Positions 18,592-27,842 are shown, numbered from the stretch's first letter. The stretch is 64,000 nucleotides of DNA from Pseudomonas mandelii (GCF_024138395.1 NZ_JAMYDU010000004.1:186001-250000); one strand, 5' to 3'. Program-made: numbers and translations. Notes: a model not told the origin generated them from the letters alone.

Positions 18592-19896
18592 TCAGATCCG
18601 AGGGATGTTATGAGCAAAGCCAGTCTTACGTAATAAGAAGAGGCCCGTGCAAGTGATCAATGCTGCGGCGCTTAGATAGTAGGACACCACGATATTGTCG
18701 CCGGTCTTGCCGAGTAGAGCGGTGACGATAAGAGGCGTGAATCCACCGAACACAGAAACTCCCAACGCATAGGAGAAGCCTACACCCGTTGCCCGAAAGG
18801 CTGTGGGGTACAAGTTACTTAAGACCGTGGAGGCGCACGCTGCGTGGCATGCGAGTAGCAAGGCAATGACCATTTGTGCAGCAACCAGTGTTGGCAAGCT
18901 AGGGTATTTGGTGAGGACGTAGAACAAGGGATAAGCACCTATGACAGTCAAGCCTGCGCCAAAGAGCATAGGCCTGAAAGGTCCCACGCGGTCAGCCAAA
19001 CGACCCACCAGCGGGCAGGCACAAATCATGACCAAGCTATAGCAGATCTGGCCAATGAAGCTGTCAACCGGGGTCAGATGCAGTTGCCGAACAGTATAGG
19101 TTGTGAAGTAATTGGAAATATAAGTCGCTACGGTCCAGAACACCATCACCGACAGGCCGAGGACCAACGAGCGTCGATAGGTGATGAACTGCCCTAACAA
19201 CGGTAGGTTTCGCTCCTCGGCGGAGGTTTTGCTGAACAGCATCGTTTCAGGCACTGAGCGCCTTATATACCAGCCTACCGGACCGATCAGCAGGCCAAAA
19301 GCGAAGGCAATTCGCCAAGCGCCATCGAGTATTTCCTGCTCACTGAAAACCGAATTGAGCGCCAAGCCCATGCAACCTGCCGTTAGCACGCCTGCACCTT
19401 GCGCTGCCTGCTGGAGCGAAGCATAGAAAAAGCGTCGATGTGGCGGTGCGTTTTCGACCAGCATGCACACCACGCCGCCTATTTCACCTCCTGCTGAAAA
19501 CCCTTGGAGCAGGCGTCCCAGAAGAATGATGATAGGGGCTAGTACGCCTAGCGTTGCATACGCCGGACAAATGGCTGGAACGACTGTGCCGGTAGCCATC
19601 ATTAAGAGCGTGAGGGTCAAAGCCTTTTTACGTCCGACCCTATCGGCATACCGCCCCAGTACCAACGCTCCGAGCGGTCTAGCGAGAAAGCCGGCTGCAA
19701 AGGTGCCCATGGTCAACAGTATGGCGTTGAGTTCGGACACAGCGGGAAAGAACACTTTTGAGATGGGAATTGCAAAAATTCCGAAGGCGATGAAGTCATA
19801 AATCTCCAGCACATTGCCCACCGTCGCCGCCGTTGCGGCGCGGCGCAGATAGTCTGGTGCAGACTGCTGTTCGAGCGTATCGGCTACTGAATCCAT
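18592..19896 (-). CDS. MHS-family proton symporter (MFS)
   Basis: The 434-residue product has twelve predicted TM helices and the metabolite:H+ symporter signatures GNVLEIYDFIAFGIFA, GRYADRVGRKKAL and LLGRLLQGFSAGGEIGG. The family imports organic acids such as citrate, tricarballylate, alpha-ketoglutarate and shikimate; sequence alone does not give the substrate. The ATG at 19896 has AAGGAG six bases upstream. It is transcribed away from a LysR gene, the usual arrangement for LysR control, and an M20 amidohydrolase gene lies beyond that. Uptake of an acyl-amino acid or organic acid is a fair guess. Confidence 0.8.
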   Translation of the reverse strand: MDSVADTLEQQSAPDYLRRAATAATVGNVLEIYDFIAFGIFAIPISKVFFPAVSELNAILLTMGTFAAGFLARPLGALVLGRYADRVGRKKALTLTLLMMATGTVVPAICPAYATLGVLAPIIILLGRLLQGFSAGGEIGGVVCMLVENAPPHRRFFYASLQQAAQGAGVLTAGCMGLALNSVFSEQEILDGAWRIAFAFGLLIGPVGWYIRRSVPETMLFSKTSAEERNLPLLGQFITYRRSLVLGLSVMVFWTVATYISNYFTTYTVRQLHLTPVDSFIGQICYSLVMICACPLVGRLADRVGPFRPMLFGAGLTVIGAYPLFYVLTKYPSLPTLVAAQMVIALLLACHAACASTVLSNLYPTAFRATGVGFSYALGVSVFGGFTPLIVTALLGKTGDNIVVSYYLSAAALITCTGLFLLRKTGFAHNIPRI

Positions 19897-20177
19897 GAAC
19901 GCTCCTTGAAATGTGCCAATCATTTTAAAAAATCATTCAGCACAAAATATTTCCATTATTTCACCCGTTTTTCTGATCCTGAATGTAGGCAAGCAATTGT
20001 TGCTGAGCAAATACTATTGACATCCCTACCCTATACTTGCCAGGCATACCAAAACTAATTAGTCTCGCGTGATGTTCAGTGGTGCACTTAATCGTAGCAA
20101 GCACCAAATGCGGGCGTGTTGGCTGAATAGCTTCCTTCACGAATTTTTCATATTTAAATTTTCCCAGGGTGATCCAT
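19897..20177. promoter_or_regulatory. Divergent control region, MHS transporter / LysR
   Basis: A 280-bp AT-rich space between two divergent starts. LysR regulators normally bind such regions at a T-N11-A palindrome to control both genes. I could not fix one site with confidence. Confidence 0.45.
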
Positions 20178-21071
20178 ATGGAGCTACGTCATTTGCGCTA
20201 TTTTGTAGCCGTTGCAGAGCATCGAAGTGTGGCTGAGGCCGCGCGTCATTTGCATATCGTCCAGCCAGCGCTTAGTCGACAGATTCGCGATCTGGAACAA
20301 ACGTTGGGCGTGGATCTATTCCGACGAAGCTCCAAGGGCGTAGAGCTGACCCTGGCTGGCCAGCACTTCATTCGTGATGCTCAAGCCATCCTATCTGACC
20401 TGCAAACAGCACGTGAGCGTATTACCCGAATCGCCAATGGCCAGTCTGGCGCACTGCGTATCGGTATCGCACCCAATTACAGTTGGCACCCATCAGCCCT
20501 TCAGCCATTGCGCGAGTTCAAACGAGAGCATCCCGATATAACCCTCATGCTGGAGCCAGCTCTTTCGGCGCGTCAACAAGTGAAGATAGCCGAAGGCACA
20601 CAGGATGGTGGTTTTCTGGCTTGGCGTGATCCGAAAGATCCGGCATTTTCCGGGCTGGCGATGTTCGATTGCCGACTTGTACTAGCGGTGCCTCGTGGCA
20701 GCGAGTTGCATTTGAGTCCGCCTACGCACCTGGCCGACCTTCAATACCAGCAGTGCGTCTGGTTCTCCCGGGATCAGGCGCCGAGCTATTACGATTTTTT
20801 GATTCACAGCTGCCATGTCGCTGGCCTATCCCCGCAACTGGTTCACCTGGGAGCGGATATCAGTACGGTGTTGGGCCTGGTGGCAGCTGGCATGGGTTAT
20901 TCAATTGTGCCGGATTCTTCACAGTTCAATTGCCCCAACGATGTGGTGCTGTTGCCGCACCCTGATCTTACGGGACTCTATCCCGTCGAGTTCGTTTGGC
21001 GCAGTGATTCGGACGACCCGGCGCTAATGCGCCTGGTCGAACACTTCAAAATAGCTGCCGGCGCAATCTAA
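20178..21071 (+). CDS. LysR-family transcriptional regulator
   Basis: The 297-residue protein starts MELRHLRYFVAVAEHRS with a winged HTH at about 1-60 (AARHLHIVQPALSRQIRDLE) and a periplasmic-binding-protein-like effector domain from about 90. The length is standard. AGGGTG just upstream supports the ATG at 20178 rather than the GTG at 20169. It is divergent from the MHS transporter gene, which it most likely controls, and its end overlaps that of the amidohydrolase gene by 4 bp tail-to-tail. The inducer is unknown. Confidence 0.9.
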   Translation: MELRHLRYFVAVAEHRSVAEAARHLHIVQPALSRQIRDLEQTLGVDLFRRSSKGVELTLAGQHFIRDAQAILSDLQTARERITRIANGQSGALRIGIAPNYSWHPSALQPLREFKREHPDITLMLEPALSARQQVKIAEGTQDGGFLAWRDPKDPAFSGLAMFDCRLVLAVPRGSELHLSPPTHLADLQYQQCVWFSRDQAPSYYDFLIHSCHVAGLSPQLVHLGADISTVLGLVAAGMGYSIVPDSSQFNCPNDVVLLPHPDLTGLYPVEFVWRSDSDDPALMRLVEHFKIAAGAI

Positions 21072-22276
21072 CCTGGTTGGTCCAGAAAAGCCTGCACGAG
21101 ACGTACGAAGTAGGTGGCACCTACCGGGAGCAATTCGTCATTGAAATCGAAACTGCCGTTGTGCAGTTCGCAAGGTCCGTTGCCGTGCTCTTGGCCACGA
21201 TGCTCGCCGCTTCCGTTGCCCAGAAAGGCATAGCAACCCGGCACCTTCTGTAGCAGAAAAGAGAAGTCTTCCGAAGGCATGACCGGCTCGATTTCCCCTA
21301 TGACCTTATCCGCGCCGAGCACCTCCCGCGCTACATTGGCAGCGAATGCAGACTGGCTGGCGTCGTTGATCGTTGGTGGATAAACGCGGATGAAGCTAAG
21401 CCGAGCAGTACAGCCAAAAGCCGTCGCCAGACCGGTGGCTATTTCTTGCATGCGCCGTTCAATCAAGTCGGTTACTTGATCATCAAATGTGCGCACCGTA
21501 CCGCTCAGCCAAACGCCTTGGTCAATCACATTATCCGAGCTTCCAGCGTGGAACTGGGTAACGGAAAGAACAGCAGGATCAATTGGCCGCTTACTTCTGG
21601 TCAGGATCGCTTGTAGCGCGGTTACGATCTGCGCGCCGGCCAGCAACGGGTCATGCCCCTTATGCGGCATGGCAGCGTGAGCGCCGACTCCATCGATATC
21701 GATACGGAACCGGTTGCTTGAAGCCATCAAAGCCCCGCCGCGGGTAGCCATAGTGTTGGCTGGCATTCCGGGCCAGTTATGAACGCCAAACACCGCATCG
21801 ATCGGAAAGCGTTCGAGCAGCCCTTCGTCGAGCATAGCTTTGGCGCCTGCGCCACCCTCTTCGGCGGGCTGGAAAATGAACTGCACCGTGCCATGAAATT
21901 GCCGATTCGCCGCGAGGTATTGCGCCGCACCGAGCAACATCGCGGTATGACCGTCATGGCCGCACGCATGCATAACACCGGCGTTGCGGGAGGCGTGGGC
22001 AATGGTATTGATTTCCTGGATCGGCAGCGCGTCCATGTCGGCGCGCAAGCCAATGGACCGGGCACGCGAAGCGCCTTCTAGCGAGCCCCGCAGGGTACCA
22101 ACTACACCGGTTCCCCCAACATTGCGGGTGACTTCGATGTTCCATTTCTCGAGAGTTAACGCGACCAGTTTCGCGGTTCGATGCACTTCATACCCGAGTT
22201 CGGGGTGCGCATGGATATCGTGGCGTATGCGGCAGATGCCGGCGCTATCTGCTTCGATCTGGGGTATCAGGTTCAT
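21068..22276 (-). CDS. M20-family amidohydrolase (hippurate hydrolase-like)
   Basis: The 402-residue metallopeptidase of the M20D amidohydrolase group should hydrolyse N-acyl amino acids or similar amides. Zinc-site motifs seen are HACGHDGHTAM near 105, the EEGGAGAKAML general-base region near 140 and GVHNWPG near 165. HDIHAHPELGYEVH at the N-terminus is typical. It converges with the LysR gene and probably works with the MHS transporter: import of an acylated compound followed by hydrolysis. Cytoplasmic; no signal peptide. Confidence 0.85.
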   Translation of the reverse strand: MNLIPQIEADSAGICRIRHDIHAHPELGYEVHRTAKLVALTLEKWNIEVTRNVGGTGVVGTLRGSLEGASRARSIGLRADMDALPIQEINTIAHASRNAGVMHACGHDGHTAMLLGAAQYLAANRQFHGTVQFIFQPAEEGGAGAKAMLDEGLLERFPIDAVFGVHNWPGMPANTMATRGGALMASSNRFRIDIDGVGAHAAMPHKGHDPLLAGAQIVTALQAILTRSKRPIDPAVLSVTQFHAGSSDNVIDQGVWLSGTVRTFDDQVTDLIERRMQEIATGLATAFGCTARLSFIRVYPPTINDASQSAFAANVAREVLGADKVIGEIEPVMPSEDFSFLLQKVPGCYAFLGNGSGEHRGQEHGNGPCELHNGSFDFNDELLPVGATYFVRLVQAFLDQPG

Positions 22277-22547
22277 CTTGCCCTCGTGCGGTTATGGCAT
22301 GGATTCATTGCCTTAGATGCGCACGTTAGATAAAAGTCTCCAACCTCTCAAATACAAACGAGTGTCCTTGGTAATGCCTAGAAGGTATAGGCAGAAAAAT
22401 CAATGGTTTTATCGCACGCAGGGTCGATGAATCATGCCGTTATTTAACTAGAATGCTCTAGGCCATGGCCAGATGATTCCAAACTGGTTGTCCGCAGATT
22501 TTTTTTCATTATTAAAGCTGGGCGGCCTCAGGTTTCAAGTGCAACAG
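22277..22547. other. Intergenic stretch before an IS30 remnant
   Basis: No gene is visible. It must carry the promoter of the leftward amidohydrolase gene. GGCGGCCTCAGGTTTCAAGT (22521-22540) looks like an IS30-type terminal sequence next to the transposase remnant. Confidence 0.4.
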
Positions 22548-22715
22548 TCAGTTAACTGTATTTAGCCGGTTTGTCGCCAGCAGCTGCAAGTGATCCGTCA
22601 ATATCTCCACAGGAAACTTCCATCCCAGTGTCTGGCGAGGCCGAGTATTCAACAGGTCAGTAATCTCATCCAGACGCTCCTGAGTGACCGAAGACAAATC
22701 GGTGCCCTTGTGTTG
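22548..22715 (-). mobile_element. IS30-family transposase remnant (C-terminal part)
   Basis: A leftward frame reads QHKGTDLSSVTQERLDEIT, then DLLNTRPRQTLGWKFPVEIL, and ends ATNRLNTVN at a stop (22548-22550). This is the C-terminus of an IS30-family transposase. The start and catalytic core are missing. Its orientation is opposite to the central fragment at 17999-18149, and together they bracket the MHS-LysR-M20 genes. Confidence 0.75.
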
Positions 22716-22859
22716 GCGCCGATGCCTAAGTTAACCCAGTTGCCGAGAATTCACTGACCCAGTCTGACTCCTAGTCAATCATTGTCTGCGCTGGATGTTT
22801 TGCAGGTTTGGAGATGGGGCAGTCTTGCATCGGCAACTGGGTCAGTCCAGGGTCAGCAC

Positions 22860-23007
22860 CAACAGCCTGCCTCTTGCAGCAGCATGACGTGACAGGAGAC
22901 TTCATCCTTGCCGTGGTTATCGATCGCGAGATCAATACAGTAGTCAGGGGGGCGCTGGCTTCAATAGCTAGCAGAATTTCGCGCACCAAGTCTTTGTCAA
23001 GCTTCAT
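22860..23007 (-). pseudogene. Frameshifted, truncated DUF2513 gene
   Basis: From the ATG at 23007 the frame begins MKLDKDLVREILLAIEA, the N-terminus typical of DUF2513 proteins. After about 25 codons the sense moves to another frame, DEVSCHVMLLQEAG, matching the family's EVSYHVxLLxEAG, and then stops. The rest is missing. DUF2513 proteins are small DNA-binding-like proteins common on prophages and ICEs. Confidence 0.55.
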
Positions 23008-23667
23008 CGAGGTTCCCACGTCTTATGTGTGACAAAAGACATTATCAAATATAGATACGTGGGCGCATGAACATTCAGTGGCGACTATCGCAAAAAAACG
23101 GAAGAAGCGGTATCGGTAACGATGCGGGTATAATTTAGACCCTACAGAGTTAGGGGGGTTAGGTTACGTTTTTAGCGAAATGACTGGCCATGATGAGATT
23201 AATATGCAACGGAGTGAGTCTCCCCTTATTTCGTAGATGCCTTCGAGCCACAATGTCCGCCTTCCAAGCTGGTGTGGAATAGTCCGCTTTTGGCCGTTTT
23301 TTGCCGGTCAAGGCCACCCAGTGCGCTGGTCAAATCCGATGCAAACGACTGGTCAAGCCGAATGCAAATGGGTGGTCAAGTCCATGCAATTACGCACCTC
23401 ACGGGTCCAGTGGCCTTTGGGACGCCTCACGGAGCTCAATAGGTAGAACAATTCGGCCTGTTGGGCAGGCAGAAAAACCTGCTGGCACTGATGGAAGCCG
23501 CTGACGAGGCCCTCATCTGAAAATCGAGCAAAGGGCTGTACCCGTGGCTTATAATCCCTACCCGGTTTACCCCGTTACGATCTGATCTAAACAGTCTGTT
23601 TTTGCGCGGAAATCCAAACCGTTGGGGCGGCAAGTTCATCAAGAAAATAGATAACTTCGCGCCGCCT
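23008..23667. other. Intergenic stretch with an IS21 scar
   Basis: Apart from the orphan IS21-type terminal repeats (23327-23389, listed separately) no gene is convincing. Short open frames on both strands lack start signals. Confidence 0.5.
23327..23389 (+). repeat. Orphan IS21-type right-end repeats
   Basis: Three repeats of the form TGGTCAAnnCnnATGCAA lie at 23327-23344, 23350-23367 and 23373-23389. They have the same order, spacing and orientation as the right end of the IS21 copy at 2328-2387. No istA or istB sequence is found beside them, so this is a solo end left by deletion or decay of a second IS21-type element. Confidence 0.7.
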
Positions 23668-24504
23668 CTAGCGCTGGCTCTTCGAAAGCTTCGCCAGCAT
23701 GTAAGCCGAGACAGTGCCGACAACCTCAATCGCAGCCTTAGCCTCCTCCCTGGAAAGGGTCGGAACCCACGGTCTGCCGTGCCCGGTCCCTTGCTTGTTC
23801 CTCACACGGTTAACACCAAGAGCCGCAGCGAACAGACCGCGCTCCATCGCCCGTATCGCTTTCTCGCCAGCTTGCTCCGGAATTTCTGGGACAGCGAGAT
23901 CAAGGGCAATAAAGGCCATACCTAGCAGAGATTGAAAGTTCGCCCCTGCCGGATAGCTTCCCCTCAAGCTCTCAAGCACATGTGCTGAAGTGGCTTCTAT
24001 CAGATCCTTTCCGGTGCCCACTATAAGAGCGGCATCTTCAGCCCCCTTCTGCGCACGAATGGCATACCCCCATAAGGCGTCAGTCAACTCCGCCCCTGCA
24101 AGTGACGTTAGTACCTTGGGGGAGATCGAGCCATCCTCGGCCAGATTAAAGCCCTCTGTATCTAACGCTGCCTTGGCGTTATCTATAGCCTCAATACCTA
24201 CGTAGTTCGCAGACGTTTTCCTAAAACCCCCACAGGCTCGAACTTTGGAGAGCAGCCCCGCAGCAAAACGGGAACCTGCCTCGGGATGCATCTCAATTGC
24301 GCCGTAAAGCACCGCACGGACACGTTTGGCCTTGCCAATGGTTTGCCCCTGCTGCTTTGGATCGTGATCAGAGAGGCCGGCGGTCTTCACTTGAAACTCA
24401 ATGTCCGCATGAGAAGGTTCTCTGTAGACTCCGTTATTACCAGAATCGTCAACAAGCTGAGCCAATGCATGAGCGATAGTGTCTGTAATGGGAATGGTTG
24501 TCAT
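23668..24504 (-). CDS. Abortive-infection family protein (Abi_C domain)
   Basis: The product is 278 residues. The C-terminal part carries VRNKQGTGHGRPW (about 230-242), the signature of the Abi_C domain found in abortive-infection-type proteins, which is a HEPN-related fold with an RN...H pattern. The N-terminal half is helical without a known motif. Proteins of this type are thought to act as RNases or sensors during phage attack. I start it at the ATG at 24504 (MTTIPITD); AGTAGGTG lies upstream but rather far. It stands alone at the left edge of the second defence island. Confidence 0.65.
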   Translation of the reverse strand: MTTIPITDTIAHALAQLVDDSGNNGVYREPSHADIEFQVKTAGLSDHDPKQQGQTIGKAKRVRAVLYGAIEMHPEAGSRFAAGLLSKVRACGGFRKTSANYVGIEAIDNAKAALDTEGFNLAEDGSISPKVLTSLAGAELTDALWGYAIRAQKGAEDAALIVGTGKDLIEATSAHVLESLRGSYPAGANFQSLLGMAFIALDLAVPEIPEQAGEKAIRAMERGLFAAALGVNRVRNKQGTGHGRPWVPTLSREEAKAAIEVVGTVSAYMLAKLSKSQR

Positions 24505-24808
24505 AGTTGTTTTGCACCTACTGGTTGAAAGAGCAAAAGCGATCAATTCACTAATCCTTTCCTACTCTAGTCGACGCAAAGCCCCCCTAAGTCAACGCGG
24601 GCCTTTTTTTGAAGCGTCCAGTTCTTCGGATAACATCCATTTGATGGTTTGCTTTCGGTAAAAGGAGTCATTCGACCAAGCCTACAAAAATAAGGACCTG
24701 CCCCCCATAGCGTATTGCTCCCTGTACCCGACTTTTCCGCCTGGCATTAAGCTCGCTCGGTCCCAAGCCGATTCAGAAAATTTCCAAAGCCTAAAACGTA
24801 ATCAACCG
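24505..24808. other. Divergent promoter space, Abi_C / DUF4238
   Basis: About 300 bp between two divergent genes; it should contain both promoters. A weak GGGCC stem followed by seven T residues is visible near 24599-24611 but no gene ends there. Nothing else is recognised. Confidence 0.35.
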
Positions 24809-25720
24809 ATGAATAACCAACCACCGAAAAACCATCACTTTGTCCCCCAGCACTTTTTGAAAGCCTGGCAGTCGTCCGAGGGAAAAATCATTCGATACAG
24901 ACATATCCCTTCAACCGGCGCCTTCGAAGTCAAAGAGGTGGCGATCAAAAAAACCGCCTCTGTCAACGACCTCTATCGCATAGAGTTCCCGGACGGCAGC
25001 TTTGAGATCGAGTCGACTCTTGTAACACCGTTGATTGACGAGCCAGGCCACAAGATCATCGAGAAAGCACGCATCAGTCGTGCAACGGCGTGGGCGGCGC
25101 ACGATAAACGACAGCTGGCCTACTACCTGACGTGTCTCGAGGCTAGGCATCCAGAGGTGCTGAAGGCGATGAATATCAATGACCACCTGGAAACATTGCG
25201 CCGACAGATGAAGTCCACTAGACACGCGAGTCACGAGTCCATTGATGAGGTTATTGATTTTTTAAAACAGTCGAGATCGCTGGGTGAGTATGCGTTCGGC
25301 CTACTTGTTCAGAACGAAACCCTACCATTGATCGAGCAACCTTTTTCGGATGGGTTAGTCGCGGCTGACATGTACGAATATGGATGCGAATCAGGTGGTC
25401 TGATTTGCTCTAACTATCCCACCTCACGTTGGGGCAACTACTTGCGTGAACTGCTTTTCATCATTGCCATCAGTCCGCGCAAAGCCCTAGTGTATTCGAA
25501 CAGCCCCAAAGGCTTCGGTCAGCTCCCAGCTAGTGTCAGGACTCGACTTATCAATTTGTATACGTTGGCAAAAGCCAAGACCGCATACTTCACAGACGCA
25601 TCACAATCAGATTTCATCGCAGCCCATCTGGGCTGGGCAACCAAGCTACAAACGTTCGACGAACAGAAACGTTACATTAGTGATTTTGTGATGGTTCAGC
25701 TCTCTGGCGCTCGCCTCTAG
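24809..25720 (+). CDS. DUF4238-family protein
   Basis: The 303-residue soluble protein starts MNNQPPKNHHFVPQHFLKAW, the HFVPxxyLkxF opening that defines DUF4238. The function of the family is unknown; members are frequent in defence islands and on mobile elements. No catalytic motif beyond the conserved His residues is seen. It is a single-gene unit divergent from the Abi_C gene. Intact and of usual length. Confidence 0.7.
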   Translation: MNNQPPKNHHFVPQHFLKAWQSSEGKIIRYRHIPSTGAFEVKEVAIKKTASVNDLYRIEFPDGSFEIESTLVTPLIDEPGHKIIEKARISRATAWAAHDKRQLAYYLTCLEARHPEVLKAMNINDHLETLRRQMKSTRHASHESIDEVIDFLKQSRSLGEYAFGLLVQNETLPLIEQPFSDGLVAADMYEYGCESGGLICSNYPTSRWGNYLRELLFIIAISPRKALVYSNSPKGFGQLPASVRTRLINLYTLAKAKTAYFTDASQSDFIAAHLGWATKLQTFDEQKRYISDFVMVQLSGARL

Positions 25721-25882
25721 AGTAGCTGCTCGCATCAGGCCTCGGCATTAAGTGAGCTCTTCATCTTCGGTCGCGCTGGTTTGCAATAAGCTGTCCACCA
25801 CCCAATTGTGTGGGCTCATAATGCCGACCCAGCTTGAACGTAGTTAGAGCCACTCAAAGGCCGTTCACAACACTGGCCTGCC

Positions 25883-26680
25883 CTACTCTCCTGCTGCGAC
25901 TTCGGCCTTATCCGCTCGCTTGCGCCCTCTTGGCGCCGGCATAGTCACAAGGCATTCAAACAAACGCTCCGCGTACACAAAACCCATTCGCTTGACCGCA
26001 TCCTTGTCGAAATAAAAGAGCCATGCCAGCAATAAGGCACCCGAAATGAGAATGGTAAGCCCAGCGGCAAGACCCGGGTCAGCAAAGTGGATCAACTCGA
26101 TTTGTGGAGGTTTGACACGAAGAACGCCGGCAATCAAACAGCCATAAACCAGTCCGCAAAGGCAGGAAAAAATGCCGACGGCTTTCATGGCTACCATGTT
26201 GCGGTGAAAGCCGTAAGCGATGTTCTCCTTGAGTAGCAATTGCTTGTTGGTGCGGGTGAGTTCCCTGAGTCGTTTTGTTGCACCGATATAGATGTCGTCT
26301 GCGTTGGCCGGATCGCTCGCCTCCTCCTGCGCGGTTGGCATAACAATGCCTAGCTTTGAAGTGATCGCGACGTGATATCTCTGTTTGCTGATGCGATCTA
26401 AAAATTTGTCACTGTGGCGTAGAGCCAACGTGGTCGGCATCCCACCCCATAGCGCGACCAGCTTTTCTTCAAGCTTTTTTCCACGCCCGCGGGCCACGCT
26501 GGCGAGTGCGTAAATGGCACCACATCCGGCAAGTAAGCCAATGACACTGGTCAGTACCGGGTGTTTTGCGCCGTAAACACACAACAAGGGGACGAGTAAC
26601 GGTAATGAAACCAACAATCCCGGAATGACCCGAGCTTTTCGCTCATACGGGTCTTTGACCAATTCAAATATCGCGATCAT
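25883..26680 (-). CDS. Four-TM membrane protein next to a CapW-like regulator
   Basis: The 265-residue protein has TM segments at about 20-37, 41-62, 163-187 and 203-224, with a cytoplasmic soluble block of about 100 residues between the pairs and a charged tail. Two helix pairs around a soluble domain recall S-4TM-type putative effectors of bacterial immune systems. I cannot prove membership. It begins 6 bp after the WYL regulator gene, so the two form an operon, divergent from the MBL / E2-E1-JAB operon. A membrane-disrupting effector of that system is a reasonable hypothesis. Confidence 0.6.
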   Translation of the reverse strand: MIAIFELVKDPYERKARVIPGLLVSLPLLVPLLCVYGAKHPVLTSVIGLLAGCGAIYALASVARGRGKKLEEKLVALWGGMPTTLALRHSDKFLDRISKQRYHVAITSKLGIVMPTAQEEASDPANADDIYIGATKRLRELTRTNKQLLLKENIAYGFHRNMVAMKAVGIFSCLCGLVYGCLIAGVLRVKPPQIELIHFADPGLAAGLTILISGALLLAWLFYFDKDAVKRMGFVYAERLFECLVTMPAPRGRKRADKAEVAAGE

Positions 26681-26686
26681 AAAAGC

Positions 26687-27580
26687 CTATGACTTTAGTT
26701 CATCGATGAAAGGTTGAATTTCTGTGCGATTTTTCAGGTAGATGTGCTGCACTTTCGGGTCGGGGCGCTCATCCAGTAATCCAAGACTTTTGAGCGTGTA
26801 GAGAAGAAACGCCTGGCGGCACGGCAACTCGGCCTCTCCATTACGCATGCCGTAATCTCGCTCAACCACCCTTTTCTTGGGTGCCTCCAAATCGGGGTTT
26901 GCGGCAAGGATCAAGGTTACATAGGTATTCCACTGGGCATCCTGCACCGGGTCGACAGAACATTCTTCAATCCCATCAAGACTCAAGATCCTGATCAGGA
27001 CAAAATCCCTAAACCGTTTACGGTTGTGACAATACGCTCGTACATGCCAACGGGAACCGTCATGGCCCAGTGAATGGGGCGACAACAAACGCTTGGATAC
27101 ATCCAAAGAAGTCATCGACTGGTAACTGACATGAATCGACAACTTTTCGCGAATGGCTTTGATGACGGCGGCAACGATCGTTTCATCCAGCGTTCGACCA
27201 GGCCTGGGCACAAAATCAGCTTCAGGTACCGCCCCCAAAAAACTGCTCGAAGCGTCAATGATCCCGGTTCTGGTAGCGAGCAATTCCGTCAGGTACTGGT
27301 GAGCGGATGATTGTGGGAACACCGCCTGGAAATCTTGTGTGGCCACGTAGGTTTTGGAGCTGCGGTCATATTCAAGATTGTTCGGCGCCAGCTCCGTGTA
27401 TTTGGCAATGTCGAGCGAAGCCTGAGGCACCGACACACCAAAGTACTCCGTCAAGTCAGCTCTATTGATACGCCCTTCCCAGCGCAAACGAAAATCGATG
27501 AACTGAAGGCGACGATCCGCTCCCCAGCTGCGACTTTTGGTTTCCGTGGAGGGTGATGCATTTACAGACGACGGTTGCAT
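26687..27580 (-). CDS. WYL-domain transcriptional regulator (CapW/BrxR-like)
   Basis: The 297-residue protein has an N-terminal winged HTH (about 22-80), a WYL domain (SYQSM at 152-156, RWHVRAYC at 177-184, DFVLIRIL near 192-199) and a C-terminal WCX-like extension. This wHTH-WYL-WCX order is that of CapW and BrxR, repressors that hold CBASS or BREX loci silent and respond to a small ligand or nucleic acid. It is the first gene of a leftward pair with a four-TM protein and faces the MBL / E2-E1-JAB operon. Two 22-bp boxes in the shared promoter region are its likely operators. Confidence 0.8.
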   Translation of the reverse strand: MQPSSVNASPSTETKSRSWGADRRLQFIDFRLRWEGRINRADLTEYFGVSVPQASLDIAKYTELAPNNLEYDRSSKTYVATQDFQAVFPQSSAHQYLTELLATRTGIIDASSSFLGAVPEADFVPRPGRTLDETIVAAVIKAIREKLSIHVSYQSMTSLDVSKRLLSPHSLGHDGSRWHVRAYCHNRKRFRDFVLIRILSLDGIEECSVDPVQDAQWNTYVTLILAANPDLEAPKKRVVERDYGMRNGEAELPCRQAFLLYTLKSLGLLDERPDPKVQHIYLKNRTEIQPFIDELKS

Positions 27581-27604
27581 TGGCTAGCCCAAAAGATAAA
27601 CGGA

Positions 27605-27626
27605 TATAAAAACTATTCGTATGAAA
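27605..27626. promoter_or_regulatory. Putative CapW-type operator, box 1
   Basis: A 22-bp AT-rich box (core TATAAAAACTATTCGTAT) lies 25-46 bp upstream of the WYL regulator start. It matches box 2 at 27821-27842 at 20 of 22 positions in the same orientation. The position fits repression of the regulator's own promoter. Binding is inferred. Confidence 0.55.
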
Positions 27627-27820
27627 TATATACGCGTTTAATGGCTGTTCGTCCAGCCGCCATGTCAGAGCTCACAAGCAATTTGGCGCTGGATCTCCAT
27701 TGCCCCCTCGCCCCGCATTCCCTCATGACAGCTATCTCGTCATTCGCCTTGAGGCGGGCGTCCTTTCATCCACTCAATGGGCCTACCCAAAAACCCTTAA
27801 GTCTTCGAACCCCAATCGCG

Positions 27821-27842
27821 TATAAAAAATATTCGTATAAAA
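27821..27842. promoter_or_regulatory. Putative CapW-type operator, box 2
   Basis: The second copy (core TATAAAAAATATTCGTAT) lies 74-95 bp upstream of the MBL-fold gene. With box 1 it places one nearly identical site near each of the two divergent promoters, as expected for a WYL repressor controlling both arms. Confidence 0.55.
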
